From Piper betle (taxonomy: Eukaryota; Streptophyta; Magnoliopsida; Piperales; Piperaceae), in contig JAURVB010012601.1 in assembly GCA_033002965.1 (NCBI GenBank), forward strand, positions 1 through 64,000: DNA of 64,000 bases. The letters are read 5' to 3'. Positions 1 to 11,661 of the stretch are shown here, one piece after another. Under the pieces are notes generated by a model. It was not told where the DNA came from. It saw only the letters and a list, made by a program, of their open reading frames with translations, and made no database searches. How positions within the stretch are numbered: the first letter of the stretch is position 1; each line of letters begins with the position of its first letter. The translations under genes and the position numbers were made by a program.

Positions 1-90
1 AAAAAGATTCCGGGCCGTTGGATTTTCATCCAACGGCCCGGAATCGCAGCACTGCTGATGCGCTGCATTTTCATGCAGCGCGCAACAGCA
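1..90. repeat. Two adjacent short perfect hairpins
   Basis: Bases 6-23 and 28-45 are an 18-bp perfect inverted repeat around the loop TTTC. A second inverted repeat, 60-68 and 73-81 (arm GCGCTGCAT), has the same TTTC loop. They lie at the window edge, so the element they belong to cannot be delimited. No coding sequence is seen here. Confidence 0.75.
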
Positions 91-95
91 TTTTC

Positions 96-118
96 ATATA
101 TATATATATATATATATA
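96..118. repeat. (AT)n microsatellite
   Basis: A run of alternating A and T, directly after the second hairpin. Confidence 0.9.
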
Positions 119-439
119 ACACTAATCCCCTCTTCATATTAGCTTTGATTACTTTAATGGTGATCTCTATATTCTCTTTTTTTGATATTTTTTTTCATGT
201 CGCAGTAATTTAGTAGTCAAGGAAACTATATTTTTATTTAAATTTTTTATGTTTATATACCTTGTACCCCTTTGTTCTTTCTCTTTTTTATTATTCTCAA
301 TTTAATGAAAAGGAAAAAAAGTATCGATCTGCGACACCCTGATTCGGCTGGCAGTGAGAATTGACTCAAACTGATAAATTTTGAGAGCTAATTCATAACC
401 AATTCAAATGCAAAATCAACTTGATAGGAACCTAACCAC

Positions 440-1025
440 TCATGCACAATATCCAAAAATGGTAAAAACAATCGCAGAATATTTCACATTTTTTTTATTT
501 TCACACACAGAACATTTCAGGGGTACTCCGCCACATTCACAACACATCCACAAATTATTTACAATATATTTTAACATTTTTTAGGCTGTTGGTTTGTCTA
601 GCCTTCATATTGCCCCTTCTCATATAAACTTAAATAAAACCATAAGGTCATCCAGCCCATATTCTTTTTTGTTCTATGTATTTACACACATAACATGGTT
701 TAATGTACTTGAATTTATTTTCATCCTATGAATTTTCACAACCTGTATAATATCCAAAAATCTTGAAAACAATCGTAGAATATTTTATATTTTTTCATTT
801 TCACACAGAGCATTTCAGGGGCACTCTGCCACATTCACAACACATCCACAGATTATTTATATTACATTTTAACATTTTTTAGGCTATTGGTTTACCTGGC
901 CTTCATATGGGCCCTTCTTATGTAAAATTAAATAAAACCAGAAACTCTTCTGGTGCATGTTTCTTCTTCGCCCAATGTAATTTATACACATAACATGGTT
1001 TTGCATACCTAAGTTTATTTTACCG
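440..1025. repeat. Tandem duplication, period about 301 bp
   Basis: Two diverged direct copies, about 440-735 and 741-1025. Matching landmarks are AATATCCAAAAA at 448 and 749, the ACATTCACAACACATCCACA block, and ACACATAACATGGTTT near the end of each copy. No open frame is conserved between the copies, so this looks like non-coding repeat DNA. The stretch 119-440 before it is AT-rich with nothing recognisable. Confidence 0.8.
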
Positions 1026-1269
1026 TCAATTCCAAGACTTCGGAGTTTGGAGAATTCTTACACAAAATAGATTAAACTTGTGTGTCCCATAATATTCCAT
1101 CAATAGATAAAATACAATTAGGTAAAACAAAATGTAACCCAAAATACTCATGTCATATCATAAGACCCCTAGCCAACATGTTCACATCACAAAAATCACA
1201 AGGCCTCACATCCACAGTACATCCATATCAAAACACGGGTACAAACACAAAACATCTAGTCCAGGGTCT

Positions 1270-2300
1270 AGACATTTCCATTGAAGAAGAGAAACCAGAT
1301 GATGTTGAGGAGAAAGAATGGAAGAAAATAAATAGATTGGCATGTGGTACCATTCGAACGTGTCTTTCTAGAGAGCAGAGGTATGCATTTTCTAAAGAAA
1401 CTTCTGCAAGTAAATTGTGGAATTTTCTAAAGAAACTTCTGCAAGTAAATTGTGGAAGGCACTGGAGGAGAAATTTTTGAAGAAAAGTAGTTATAACAAG
1501 CTCTATATGAAAATTCCTGGTACCTCTCTGAATGATCATATTACTAACTTCAATCAGCTAGTAACTAATCTGGTGAATATGGACGTGACTTTTGAAGATG
1601 AAGATTTGGCTCTTATGTTGTTGGGATCACTTCCTCATGAATTTGAGTTTCTTGAAACTACTCTACTTCATGGGAAGGCTGTTGTGTCTCTTAGTGAAGT
1701 AACTGCTGCCTTATATAGTTATGAATTAAGAAAGAAAGAAAAGCAAGAAAATACAAGTGCAGAAGCATAAGCTCTTGTTGTGGATAGAGGCCGGTCGCAG
1801 ATGTCAGAACAAAGGAAGAAGGGGAAGGTCGAAGTCAAAGTCCAGACCAAGTAAAGATGAATGTGCTTTTTGTCGAGAAAAAGGCATTGGAAGAAAGATT
1901 GTGCCAGGCTAAAAAATAAAGGCAAATCTGATAAGGAAAAAGCTGCTGCAAATATTGCTGAGTGTGATGATGCAGACTCAAACCTTTCAATTGCTGCATC
2001 AACTAGCAATTCTAGTGCATGGTTGCTAGATTCTGCTTGTAGCCATCATATGACGCTCAATCGAGAATGATTCTTTGATTTTAAAGAACTAAAGGGTGGA
2101 ATTGTCTACACAGTAAATAATGCCCCTCTTGTCACATATGGAGTTGGTTCAATTCACTTGAGGAATCATGATGGATCAACAAGAATCTTAACTGGTGTTC
2201 ATTATGTGCCAGATTTGATGAAGAATCTCATCTCTGTGGAAACCTTAGAGTCAAAAGGTTTCGAAGTGAGGGCGAAAGATGGGATAATGAGGATCATCTG
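1270..2300 (+). pseudogene. Ty1/copia gag-protease fragment (decayed)
   Basis: Translated pieces match the usual copia gag layout. There is a UBN2-like region (ACGTIRTCL, then KLWKALEEKF, LYMKI, EDEDLALMLLGSLP, TLLHGK) and a C-terminal basic stretch. A CCHC knuckle (CAFCREKGHWKKDC, itself frame-broken) is followed by the protease start WLLDSACSHHM and VHYVPDLMKNLISV. The frame is broken by a 35-bp tandem duplication at 1387-1456, by a stop near 1768 and by a stop near 2068. Integrase, reverse transcriptase and RNase H are absent: after the protease the sequence runs straight into an LTR. This is a dead element with an internal deletion. Confidence 0.85.
1387..1456. repeat. Perfect 35-bp tandem duplication inside copia gag
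   Basis: Units 1387-1421 and 1422-1456 are identical. Because 35 is not a multiple of three, the duplication shifts the gag frame. Confidence 0.95.
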
Positions 2301-2739
2301 GGTTTGGGAGGAGTCCTCTCCCTATAAATAAGGCTCCTCTCCTTTGGTTCTAGACATCCCAAAATTGTCATCCTTCTTCTATTGGTAAATTATTTCTTTC
2401 TCCCTTTTGTAATATTTCTTTGATTATTGAAATATTATTTTTGTAGTGTCCGAGGATGCAAGCCTCATTAAATTTCGGTGTTCTTTTTGTTCCATTTATG
2501 TCTATTTAATAGCTATTGTCGGGTATAATTGTTGTTAATTATTGTGCTATTTAAATTACTTGATAAAATTCTGTCTAGGAGTTGGTTTTTAAGCGGACCG
2601 TGTGTCCCACCACACTTTCCTTGGAATTTTATCTTGAGGTGATTTTTAGTATAATAGTTTTCACGCTAGTCATCTAGGTAATAATAGTTCTCAAAGTGAA
2701 CTAGTTATCTTTGGTGAAAATTACCCTGTTTTCACAACA
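2300..2739 (+). mobile_element. Copia LTR (single, 3' end at 2739)
   Basis: The block has a promoter-like TATA box (CCTATAAATA at 2321-2330) and ends in ...TTCACAACA at 2739, a typical copia LTR terminus. It directly follows the truncated gag-protease frame, so most of pol has been lost. The 5' boundary is approximate, and no upstream LTR copy is visible. Confidence 0.55.
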
Positions 2740-2759
2740 AGGTAGATTTAGGCTCAGAG

Positions 2760-4186
2760 TGACATAGATATCATTGAACATCGCCAACAGTGTGTTGTCG
2801 AATCAATTCATCTCCGGTTGGTATGACCCGTTGAGCAATACGCCAACCCAAATGCAAAAGTCATGGGGGAAGCTTTTGTTTCCACCAATTCACCCACCAT
2901 CAAGTGGATTTATGCATTCCCCTTATCCTCAAATTTTTGTTGAGATAACCTTTTAAGAGAGATTTGCTCATTTGTTGCACCTTTCCATATGCATCTATCA
3001 AAGAGATATTGAATAGGCGGGGATGAGGCCAATATTTGCTAAGGGTGAGGTTGTTCAAAAACCTAAGTTGATAAAATTTGCATTCCAATGGCCATCTTCA
3101 GCACACAAAGTTGAAACAAGAGTTGAGGCTAGATGAAGAAAATCCCCTTTCAAGACGGGAATGCTAAAGGAGAAGTTAGAGACCCAAGGATCAAGTTTTG
3201 ATTATTCCCCACCCAATTTATCATACCACTGAGATTTTTCAAACCAAACTTAACACCCCTTCAGCCATCTGATTGGTCATAGCCATTATTCTTACTCAAA
3301 ACAGCAGGAGACCATCAACCTCTACCCTTATTATACTTAGCATCAAAATCTTTGTCAAAAGAGACTCTGCCAAGCAAGCTCAGTTAAGAAAGCCTCATTA
3401 ATTTGTAAAAGTGACCTAATTCTAAGTCCACCATAGGCAACCGGTGCACAAATACCACTCCACTTCTGAAGACATAATTTATGACTAGTGCTACTTCCAT
3501 GCCCCCACCGGTGCCTTCGCTGGACAGAATTAATGTGACTAAGGATAGATCTCGGAAGACAAAAGCAGTTCATTGAACAATTGGCTACTACATTATATAC
3601 TGTTTTCAACTAGCACATTTTCTCAGCTCTAGACAACAAATTACATTCCCATCTAGACATTTGATTTGGGACTTGAGTAACAATGTGTTGGAAGAAAGAG
3701 GCTTTTTCCCTGCCAAATCACAAAGGTATTCCCAAATAGGATGAGCCTGACCGGAGTTACGACGTAGGAAGAACACCTAATAAATCGTTTATGCTTATGA
3801 TGCAATTTAGATGGCAAAAGACACGCGAATTTCCAGCAATTAACAACTTGACCAGAAACTTGTTGAAATTCTTCCAAGATGCCCTATAAGGTGCCAACTT
3901 CTTCAAGAGTTGCTTTACACAGAAAAAAAAGACATCAGGAAAAAAGAAATGAGTTACCTGTTGCGCACCTTAGGCAACAAATAAACCATTTAAATGACCA
4001 GAAGAGGAAACAGAAGCAAGAAATCTGGAAATACCCTCCAATGCAATAATGAACAAAAGATCACCCTGTCGTAAACCATTAGGTGCCCAAAGTTTTACCC
4101 GTGTGGCTCCATTAATCATGATCGAATGTCTGAGTGGAAGGATCAAATTACAGACGAGGTCACACCAAAGTTGGGAGAAACCCGTA
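2760..4186 (-). pseudogene. L1-type LINE ORF2, 3' segment (reverse transcriptase end and C-terminal region)
   Basis: Read on the minus strand, 4186 to about 3900 gives the reverse transcriptase motifs SIMINGA and GLRQGDLLFIIALEGISRF. The catalytic box region reads FFPDVFFLCKA instead of the usual ADD-containing sequence. Next come SGQVVN and a QVPNQMSRWE-like stretch at 3877-3600, NSVQRRHRWGH...KWSGICAPVAYGGLRIR at 3609-3355, and a WRIAQRVIPTGDEF stretch near 2850, like the zinc-binding reverse-transcriptase tail. Several frameshifts and stops are present. The segment continues at 12136 across the inserted LTR. The element is inactive. Confidence 0.85.
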
Positions 4187-4330
4187 GGTAAAACCCATAA
4201 TTTGAGTGAAGGTTTTATAATTAGAACCGGTAAGTTCGATCGCTATTTTCAGTAGAGTTAGTTTCAGAATACTCGGGCTGGACCGAGGCCGGCCGTGTAT
4301 TACGATTCATAAGGGTCATGTGTACCTAAG

Positions 4331-5917
4331 TAGGGGTTGGCGCAGACATCTAAATTATCGAGTTCGACCGAAGTCCGAAACATGTCCGACTGAATTTGAC
4401 CAAAACAAAGCATATATAGACATTTCTTATCCGATCGAATGACCGACCGGGTGTCCGATATTTTATATCAATAACATACTGCCTTTAACATTTGTGAGGT
4501 TAATATTATATTTTATAAAAATTTCAAAACATAATATACAACAAAATTAATTAAGTTTATATATATTAATAATTGATAATTAATTACTAAAATAACAAAA
4601 AATGATCTACATAGAAAAAGGATAAAAGTGACTCTTATATTTAGGAATTTAGAACAATACATTCATATTAATAATCATATCAAACAATTTACGATTTAGT
4701 TAGAATGCTCTTAATTAGTACTATAATTTAATAAATTTTTAAAATTTAGTTTCTATACATTTATAAGTCAAACAACAGATAATCAATGCATAGAAACTTT
4801 AAAGTAATCATTGACATTAAAATGTACTTCAATATTACATATACTTCAAAGATAAAATATTTTAATAGTTGATTCTTCATCTAATGTAGCTCACTTATAT
4901 GAAAAAAATACAAAAAATTTAATCACTTGTAGAAATATTTTATAAATATTTTTCACCTCCACTGTGTTTGTTTACATTTAGTAATGAACTTGCATGATCC
5001 ATCTTCGGAAAAAAATATAAATTATAAACATAAAATGTCATAACTAGTGCAAATCAACTTCATTTATAAAAATAGTACCAACAAATATTATTGATTGACA
5101 GTGCCTATTCCCTCCACGATGCAAGCTTCCAATTGCACAAATTCCTATAGCTCAAATACTGCACAATTTTGTTAATATAAGCTCTTTTTGCCTTATCATT
5201 TAACTATAAATAATCATTAACTTAATAATTATTAACCTAATAAAATAATAAGTATTAATCCTAAAATGAGTAGATATAAAATAAAAAATGTAACCTTTAT
5301 TTAATTGAGAATTTACAGGTAAAGTTTATAATTCAAGAAAGAGAAGATACATGAGGCGGATGGCAACCAAGGGCCAGCGGCAGAGGGCAAGCGAGGGCAA
5401 GTAGCAGAGGCAGGCAGAGGGGTTACATGGCACGTAGGGCAGCGAAGGGTCTGCAAGTGACACGCATGACGGCAGAGAGGGTCTGCAAGCGGTGGCGGAG
5501 GTAGTCCGCAGGTTATGGACGCAGTCCGTAGGCAGCAGCAGGGGTACGCGGTAGCACGCAGCGAAGGGGTACACTCATGGCGGTGGCGGAGGGTACGTAG
5601 GCGGCAACGAGGGGGTTATGCAGCATGCGGGCGGCAAAGGGGGTCCGCAGGTGATGTGTAGGGAGGCAGAGGAGGTCCGCAGGTGATAGAGGAGGCAGTA
5701 TTTAGGGAACGTCCTGGGCGGCCGTAGGCGGTGGTGACAAAGGGGATTGCCTCTCTTTGTTTAGTACTTGCTAGGGTAACATTGTAATTTCAGACTGTCC
5801 ACAAATATTAATTGGGCCCGACAAATAATTCAAACAATAACTTGGTCAGACAAATTTTATTCTATGAAATTTTGGACAAATGCAAACAACACCTTATCCG
5901 ACTAATGCCTACTTCAC
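4331..5917. mobile_element. hAT deletion derivative (non-autonomous, about 1.6 kb)
   Basis: The left end TAGGGGTTGGCGC and the sub-terminal GACCGAAGTCCGAAACATGTCC match the left end of the 4.4-kb hAT at 13465. From about 4960 on it matches that element's right third, including TTTAGTAATGAACTTGCATG, the CpG-rich stretch (5340-5750) and the right terminus (5905-5917). The transposase is missing. No clear 8-bp duplication flanks it, as expected for an old copy. It lies inside the old LTR. Confidence 0.75.
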
Positions 5918-7179
5918 ACTCAAATATATAATGATATTATCAGTAAAATAATATAATGAATTATTATAGTATACTGAAAGTACGTCTAGTTTTTCTTATT
6001 TTTAGTAAATAGTAAAATTACATTTAAGTTGTTTATTATGTTAAAACATGCTATTTATTATTTTGAGTGGGCCCAACTCGAATGAGTAAAATTTAATTAG
6101 TAAACTACCGTCGCCTAATTCTTCCCTATCCTTCCCTTTCCTCCCCTACGATCATCTCCACCCGACGTCTCCCCCGCCTCACCCCGCCGCCGACGACCGT
6201 CCCCAGCGGCCGCACAGCCGCCGCCTGGCCTTACCGCCGTCGCCCCGCCGTCTCCCAATCATCGCCCTTCCCTTCCTCATTCTTCTCTTCTTCCACCTCC
6301 TATCCTGTTCGCCGCCGCGGCCCTGCTCTGTTTTCGTGGAGCGCCGCCTGCTTCGCCACCGCCGGTCGCCGTCGCCAGTCACGGCCCGGCCAGGCCCTCC
6401 CTCGCTGACCTTTCCTTTCCCCTCTTGCTCCCTTCCCTCTCCTCTACCCAGTCGCCCCTTTCTTCCCTATTTTGGCCGTCGGCAACACCATCATCGACGA
6501 CCAATTCCGGCCAGTGGCCCTTGCCAGACTACCTAGCCCCCTCATCCTTCCCTGTCGGCCAACCGCTTCGTCTTTCCCTGTTGGCCAATTCCCAGCCGTG
6601 GCAGCCACCACTGGGCACCGTCGGCAGCAGCGACCATGGCCGCGCCGATTTCACGCAGATTCACTGTCACACACGTTTAGCTTCTCAAAATTTAGATTTT
6701 TTATTTATTTTGATTAATTTGCATATTATTCATAACTTATACGAATTATTCATATTTTTGTGAATATATTATCTTAAAATTTAAGGATAATTATCCATTG
6801 ATTTATAAGTTACCTTATAAAATTTAAAATTAATAATGATTAATAATACTTTGAATTATTTGATTAGGAAATTAAATATGGCATGCATGATGTTAAAAAT
6901 TGTGAAGTTAGGTATTATGGTTATAATTGTGTTAATTAATTAATTATTTAATTAAAAAGTTAATTAAGAATGAGAATTGATACTGAGATAAAAATACGTT
7001 TAGAAATTGTAACATAACCATTTAATTAAAAGTAATAATAAAAAGATTTTAAATTGTTGATTATTAAATTAATTAATTTTTAATAGCCAGATAGTAATAT
7101 TAGTAATTATAGTATTCATAATTTGGTAATAACTTTCATGCATCTATTTCATTCATGTATTATATAATTAACTTGGGCG

Positions 7180-7698
7180 TAGGGGTGTAAACGAGCCAAG
7201 CCAAGCCTAATAGGGATGTTTTTAAATTTGACGTGATTTTTGGTAAGTATGTTTAAGCTTATTTGAGTGCTTAACAAGCTTTGATGTATTATGGGTCGAG
7301 TCAAGCTCGTCCAAAATTCATTGTGTTTGGGTTTGGCTCATTTTCGGCTCGCTTTGTTTTCAAGCCGAGCTTGAGTCGAGCAAATGTTTGTGCTTGGCTC
7401 GTGCTCGACTTATATAAGATTAAAATTTTCTTTCCAACAATATATAAGTTCAATGTGACCTCAATAGTATTGACGAACCGAGTCGAGCCAAATATTTTTT
7501 GAATTTGAACACATCAAGTTCAAGTTTCGAACCAAGCCGAACCGAACACTCCTTAACTCAAGCTATGTTCATTATTCAACGAGCTATCTATTTTGAGCCG
7601 AGTAAATTTTTGAGTACAAAATTTACGAGCATGAATTCAAGCTGAATCGAGTTGAACATAAAATGTTTATAAGCAGGTTTGGCTTGTTTACATTCCTA
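7180..7698. mobile_element. hAT-type MITE, 519 bp
   Basis: The ends are imperfect terminal inverted repeats: TAGGGGTGTAAACGAGCC at the left and its counterpart GGCTTGTTTACATTCCTA at the right. Flanking octamers CTTGGGCG (7172-7179) and CTTGGGCA (7699-7706) differ at one base, as expected for an 8-bp hAT duplication. No coding potential. The inside is rich in GAGCCAAGCC / GGCTTGG-like motifs. It is inserted in the old LTR. Confidence 0.85.
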
Positions 7699-8569
7699 CT
7701 TGGGCATTAGCATTTAGTTTAATTGTGTAAGTACGAAGTAGAAGCTTATTGCTTAAACATATGGCCCCGCTTGGAACTTCTACTAGGTCCATTTAGGACT
7801 CATTATCTATTTTTTGTTTTATTCTATCGTGATTTATTTTACTGATTGCAAGAGGGTTAAGTGGCATTTTATTGGATCCCACTTAACTCGAATTATTTAA
7901 TCAAATCATTTTTCGGATTAATAACTCTTAAGGATGAGATCCCCGAGTCGGTTTTTTAAAACAAAATCCACCTCAAGTTGCCTTTGAGTCTATTATTTAA
8001 ATCTTTTCACAGATATATTTATATAATTTTATCAAGTTTTCAATGAGATAATGAGACAAAATAAGGTGAAGCTGGCTCGCACGTACCATGAGGGGGTGTA
8101 CATGCCAGTCACAGCGGGCTCTAGATTAGTGAGAGGGTTATTCTATTAACGAAGGACTTTGACAACTCCACATTTTGAGTTTTCTCACACCCAGAGAAAT
8201 GTGGAGATTTACAAGTACTGTTTAATACAGCACACGTCCAAATATGTAGTTCAAAGGGTACTGAAGGTGACTGGCTGAGAGTACCCAGCCTTCATACTTA
8301 GGGCCAGGAGATATATGGAAGAAAAGATAGGGCTTAAGATATACTTATAGTCCCAAGGGACAAAAAGAAATGAAAAAATATCGAGAGAGCCATCAGTAGA
8401 TCAATTAGGTCAGGATGCTATTGGGTCCGCTGCCCAATGGCTCCCCAATAGATGCCCTTATGAGAGTTTAGGAGAAGTTAAATATAGTTTTCTTCAAAAT
8501 AAGAGTCAAGTTTCATTTGCCAGTTTATTAAAGTTATTTCTAGACCAGTAACATTCATTACTAACATTT

Positions 8570-8574
<5 letters not shown>

Positions 8575-8647
<73 letters not shown>
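8575..8647. repeat. (TA)n microsatellite, about 36 units
   Basis: A pure TA run inside the old LTR. It sits where the intact LTRs carry a short TATATATATG tract, so it looks like an expansion of that tract. Confidence 0.95.
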
Positions 8648-8650
<3 letters not shown>

Positions 8651-8788
8651 AGGAATATAAGTCTAATATGTCAGCCTGGACAGAAGAGCATTGAGTGCTA
8701 TGTGTACACACAAAACCTTACGCGATATGTGTTTTTGTTTTAATTATGATGTATCAGTTTATCATATAATGTTTTATGAAGTGACAAT

Positions 8789-11661
8789 TGTAACACCCCG
8801 TTTCGGCTCACCCGTGAACCGACCCGGAAATGTCACCGGCGACCGAACCGTTCGTTAATCTACTAGATTCGGTTAAGCCGACCAGGATCTACTCTCGGCG
8901 TCTCAAGATGAAGATGCAAATATGAAATGCATGAATGAGAACGATTGGGTTCTAACGCGGTCCTACATGCATGCTGTGATGTACAAGCAAAAACAAGACA
9001 AAATAATAAATGAGAAACCAAAAGAAAATATATAATATTTTATGAAAATACGATAACACATAATAATCTACCATGACATTAAATCATTATCTCATTCATT
9101 TTTACCCGAGCCGAGTCTGAACTCCAAGGCTCCCTACTCATTCATATTTATCAGTTCGTTTCATAACAAGTAATTCATCAAGACAAAAACATTGTAATAA
9201 TCATCCACACAGCATTAAACAACCATCATTATACATTACACGCGGCAGGTACATGTGTGCGCGGTTCCGTGCTGCTCCTCCGCAGTCCCGACAGCTTTCA
9301 TCGCTCGCATTCCTCACCTACATATATATAGAAAAACCGTCAGTAACGAGTGTTACCGGCCCGGAAAATAACTAATATCAATCTGGCACAGGAGAGCAAA
9401 CTCTCCTGTTGAATCAAAACCATATACTTCCTCAAGAACTCTCATCAGGGCACATACGGGAGCCGTCACCGTCGGGCCGTCGCCCTCGGGTCGACAGCGT
9501 CCCCCTATCTTTCTCATTCTCATACCTTGGCCATTTCTCTATTGCTTCTCGCATCAAATTTCATTCCTTACCGCCCTCTGCACCTTCCATATTACTCCTG
9601 GCCTTGAGCACAAAGGCCGAGCACTCTCAGGCAGTCGCCTTCAGTACCCTTTGAACCACAAGTCTAGACATGCGCTGCATTGCAGTACCCGTAAACCTCC
9701 ACACTTCTCCGGGTTTGAGGAACTCAAAGGTGGAGTTGTCCGGATCCTTCGGGAACGAAGTGGGTTCTCCCCAGCTCCAGAGCCCGCTCTTCCGGGCACA
9801 CGCCCTATCTGAAGACGTGGCCGCAAGTAACCCTCATTCCATCTCTCACCGAAAACACGAAAACTATATATATATAGGCCTGGGTTGGGATTTATACAAT
9901 AGGCCCGAAGGCATCGTGAGCTGGATCTGAAGTTCGAAAACAAACTCGAGGGATCTCATCCTCGAGGGTTATTAATCCGAAATAAGAACTGTTGGCTAAA
10001 TGGCCCGAGTTAAGTGGGATCCGATAAAACGCCACTTAACTCGTCCTGCACATGATAAATCAAATATACAATAGAGTAGCGTAAAACAGAGAACGAGTCC
10101 TAAACGGACCTGGTAGAAGCTCCAAACGGGTCCACGCGCCTAGGCGGCGAGCTCCTACACCGTACCTACACAATCAAGCTAAAAACTAACGCCCGCATGA
10201 TGAATCACACATCCTATAGCATGCACACACAATCAACACAATCACGCATCAATCAACACACATCAACCTATATCAATTCTAGCAAGTCTACTTAGGCTAG
10301 TTTGCATTAGATCATGATCATTACCTAGTTACCCTAATTAGTTTCTTAGCCTCCATTTTTAACACCACTCAATCAAACAAATTTCATATTTCTATTCTTA
10401 ATTAAATCTACATTTATACATATTATTATAACACACAATTCACCAATCCTAGCATGCAATTCTAATAATCAATACTTTCAAATAATTAAATTAAAATAAA
10501 TTATACCTCGCGTCGTCGAAAATCGGCGACGGCTAGGGTTTCCGTTTCGTGGCTCGAAACTCGAATTCGGCACCTAGCGGCGTCCGAAGTCCGATCAGAT
10601 TGGACCAGGTGCGTTCGGCGGATGATCCGACGAATTTCCCACGAATCCAATTTTCCGGCGGTTCCGGCGGTTTTCCGGCGAGTGTCAGCGGTTTTCCGGC
10701 GGATTCCGGCGGTTTTCCGGCGAGGATTCGGGACGGGGCAATCAGGGGGTCTATCGGCACCAGCTCGACGAGCTTGGTCCGATGGCGGTGTCAAACAGAG
10801 CAACCGAGGCGGCGATGGCCGTCGGCGGCGGCGTTGAAAACGGGCGGCGGCGGCGGTGTGCTCCGATCGGGGCTCCGGCCGGCCTCGACGGCGGTCGGGA
10901 GGATGGGGGAAACGTCGGCAACGGCAAGGGGGTGCTCGTCAGGGTCACACCGGCGGCGGAGCGGCCCGGACGGCGGCGGAATCCGGCCCGAAGTGGCGGC
11001 GGCCGAGGTGGTTTCGTGGGGCGATTCCGGCGTCGTGGCGGCGAGACGGTGGCCGGGGTGGGTCGTGGCGGCACGGCGACTGCACGGCGGGGCGGGGCGG
11101 CGTCGATTGGCGGCAGCACGGCGTCGGCGGCGGCGGCGGCAGCAACGAGAATGAGGGGCGGCGAGGGTTTGGGTGAGAATGGTCGGGAGGAAGAAGAAGT
11201 AGCGTGCGATGGCATTTTTGTAAATTAAACTTGACTCGACTCCGACTCGAGTCAATAATAATAACTATCTCCTAATAAATCCTAAAAAAATCCAAAAAAA
11301 TTGGGAAAAATCCCATAAAATCAAACAACACAGCAACATCCAAATGATATGCTCTATAACTAATAACCCACCCAAACTCGCCTATATCGCGTCCTAATTC
11401 GTCATTCGGCCCTAAAAATATTCTACGATCAAATAAAAATAACAATCAATACTGCATACCTCCATATACTTGATAACCCATTTTTTTCATCATCTTTTAG
11501 GCGTTATCATCGTACATTTGAGCATACATGACCCTCATCGCTCATAACTCACAGCTGGCCTCAACTCAGCTCGCGGTCCATGAAGCTGACTCGATTCGAA
11601 CCGACGGTTGAACCGACTGGTTCACTCCCGTAAAACTCTGGCTCGAGTCACGGGTTTTACA
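8789..11661 (+). mobile_element. Solo LTR copy 1 (2873 bp, TSD ACAAT)
   Basis: It starts TGTAACACCCCG and ends GGGTTTTACA, so it has canonical TG...CA ends with short inverted termini. ACAAT is present immediately before (8784-8788) and after (11662-11666), a perfect 5-bp target duplication. Inside are a stem-loop (10006-10043), a CpG-rich core (10500-11230) and no gag or pol. TGTAACACC-type ends and ~2.9-kb length recall long LTRs of plant Ty3/gypsy chromoviruses; that assignment is inference. It is nested in the old LTR of the same family. The ORFs in the CpG core are not preserved in the same form in the other copies. Confidence 0.9.

Noticed and set aside
10501..11255. Many long overlapping ORFs (100-200 codons) on both strands
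   Set aside because: They lie in the CpG-rich core of solo LTR copy 1; high GC removes stop codons. The translations are low-complexity Arg/Pro/Gly/Ala and differ in frame between LTR copies.
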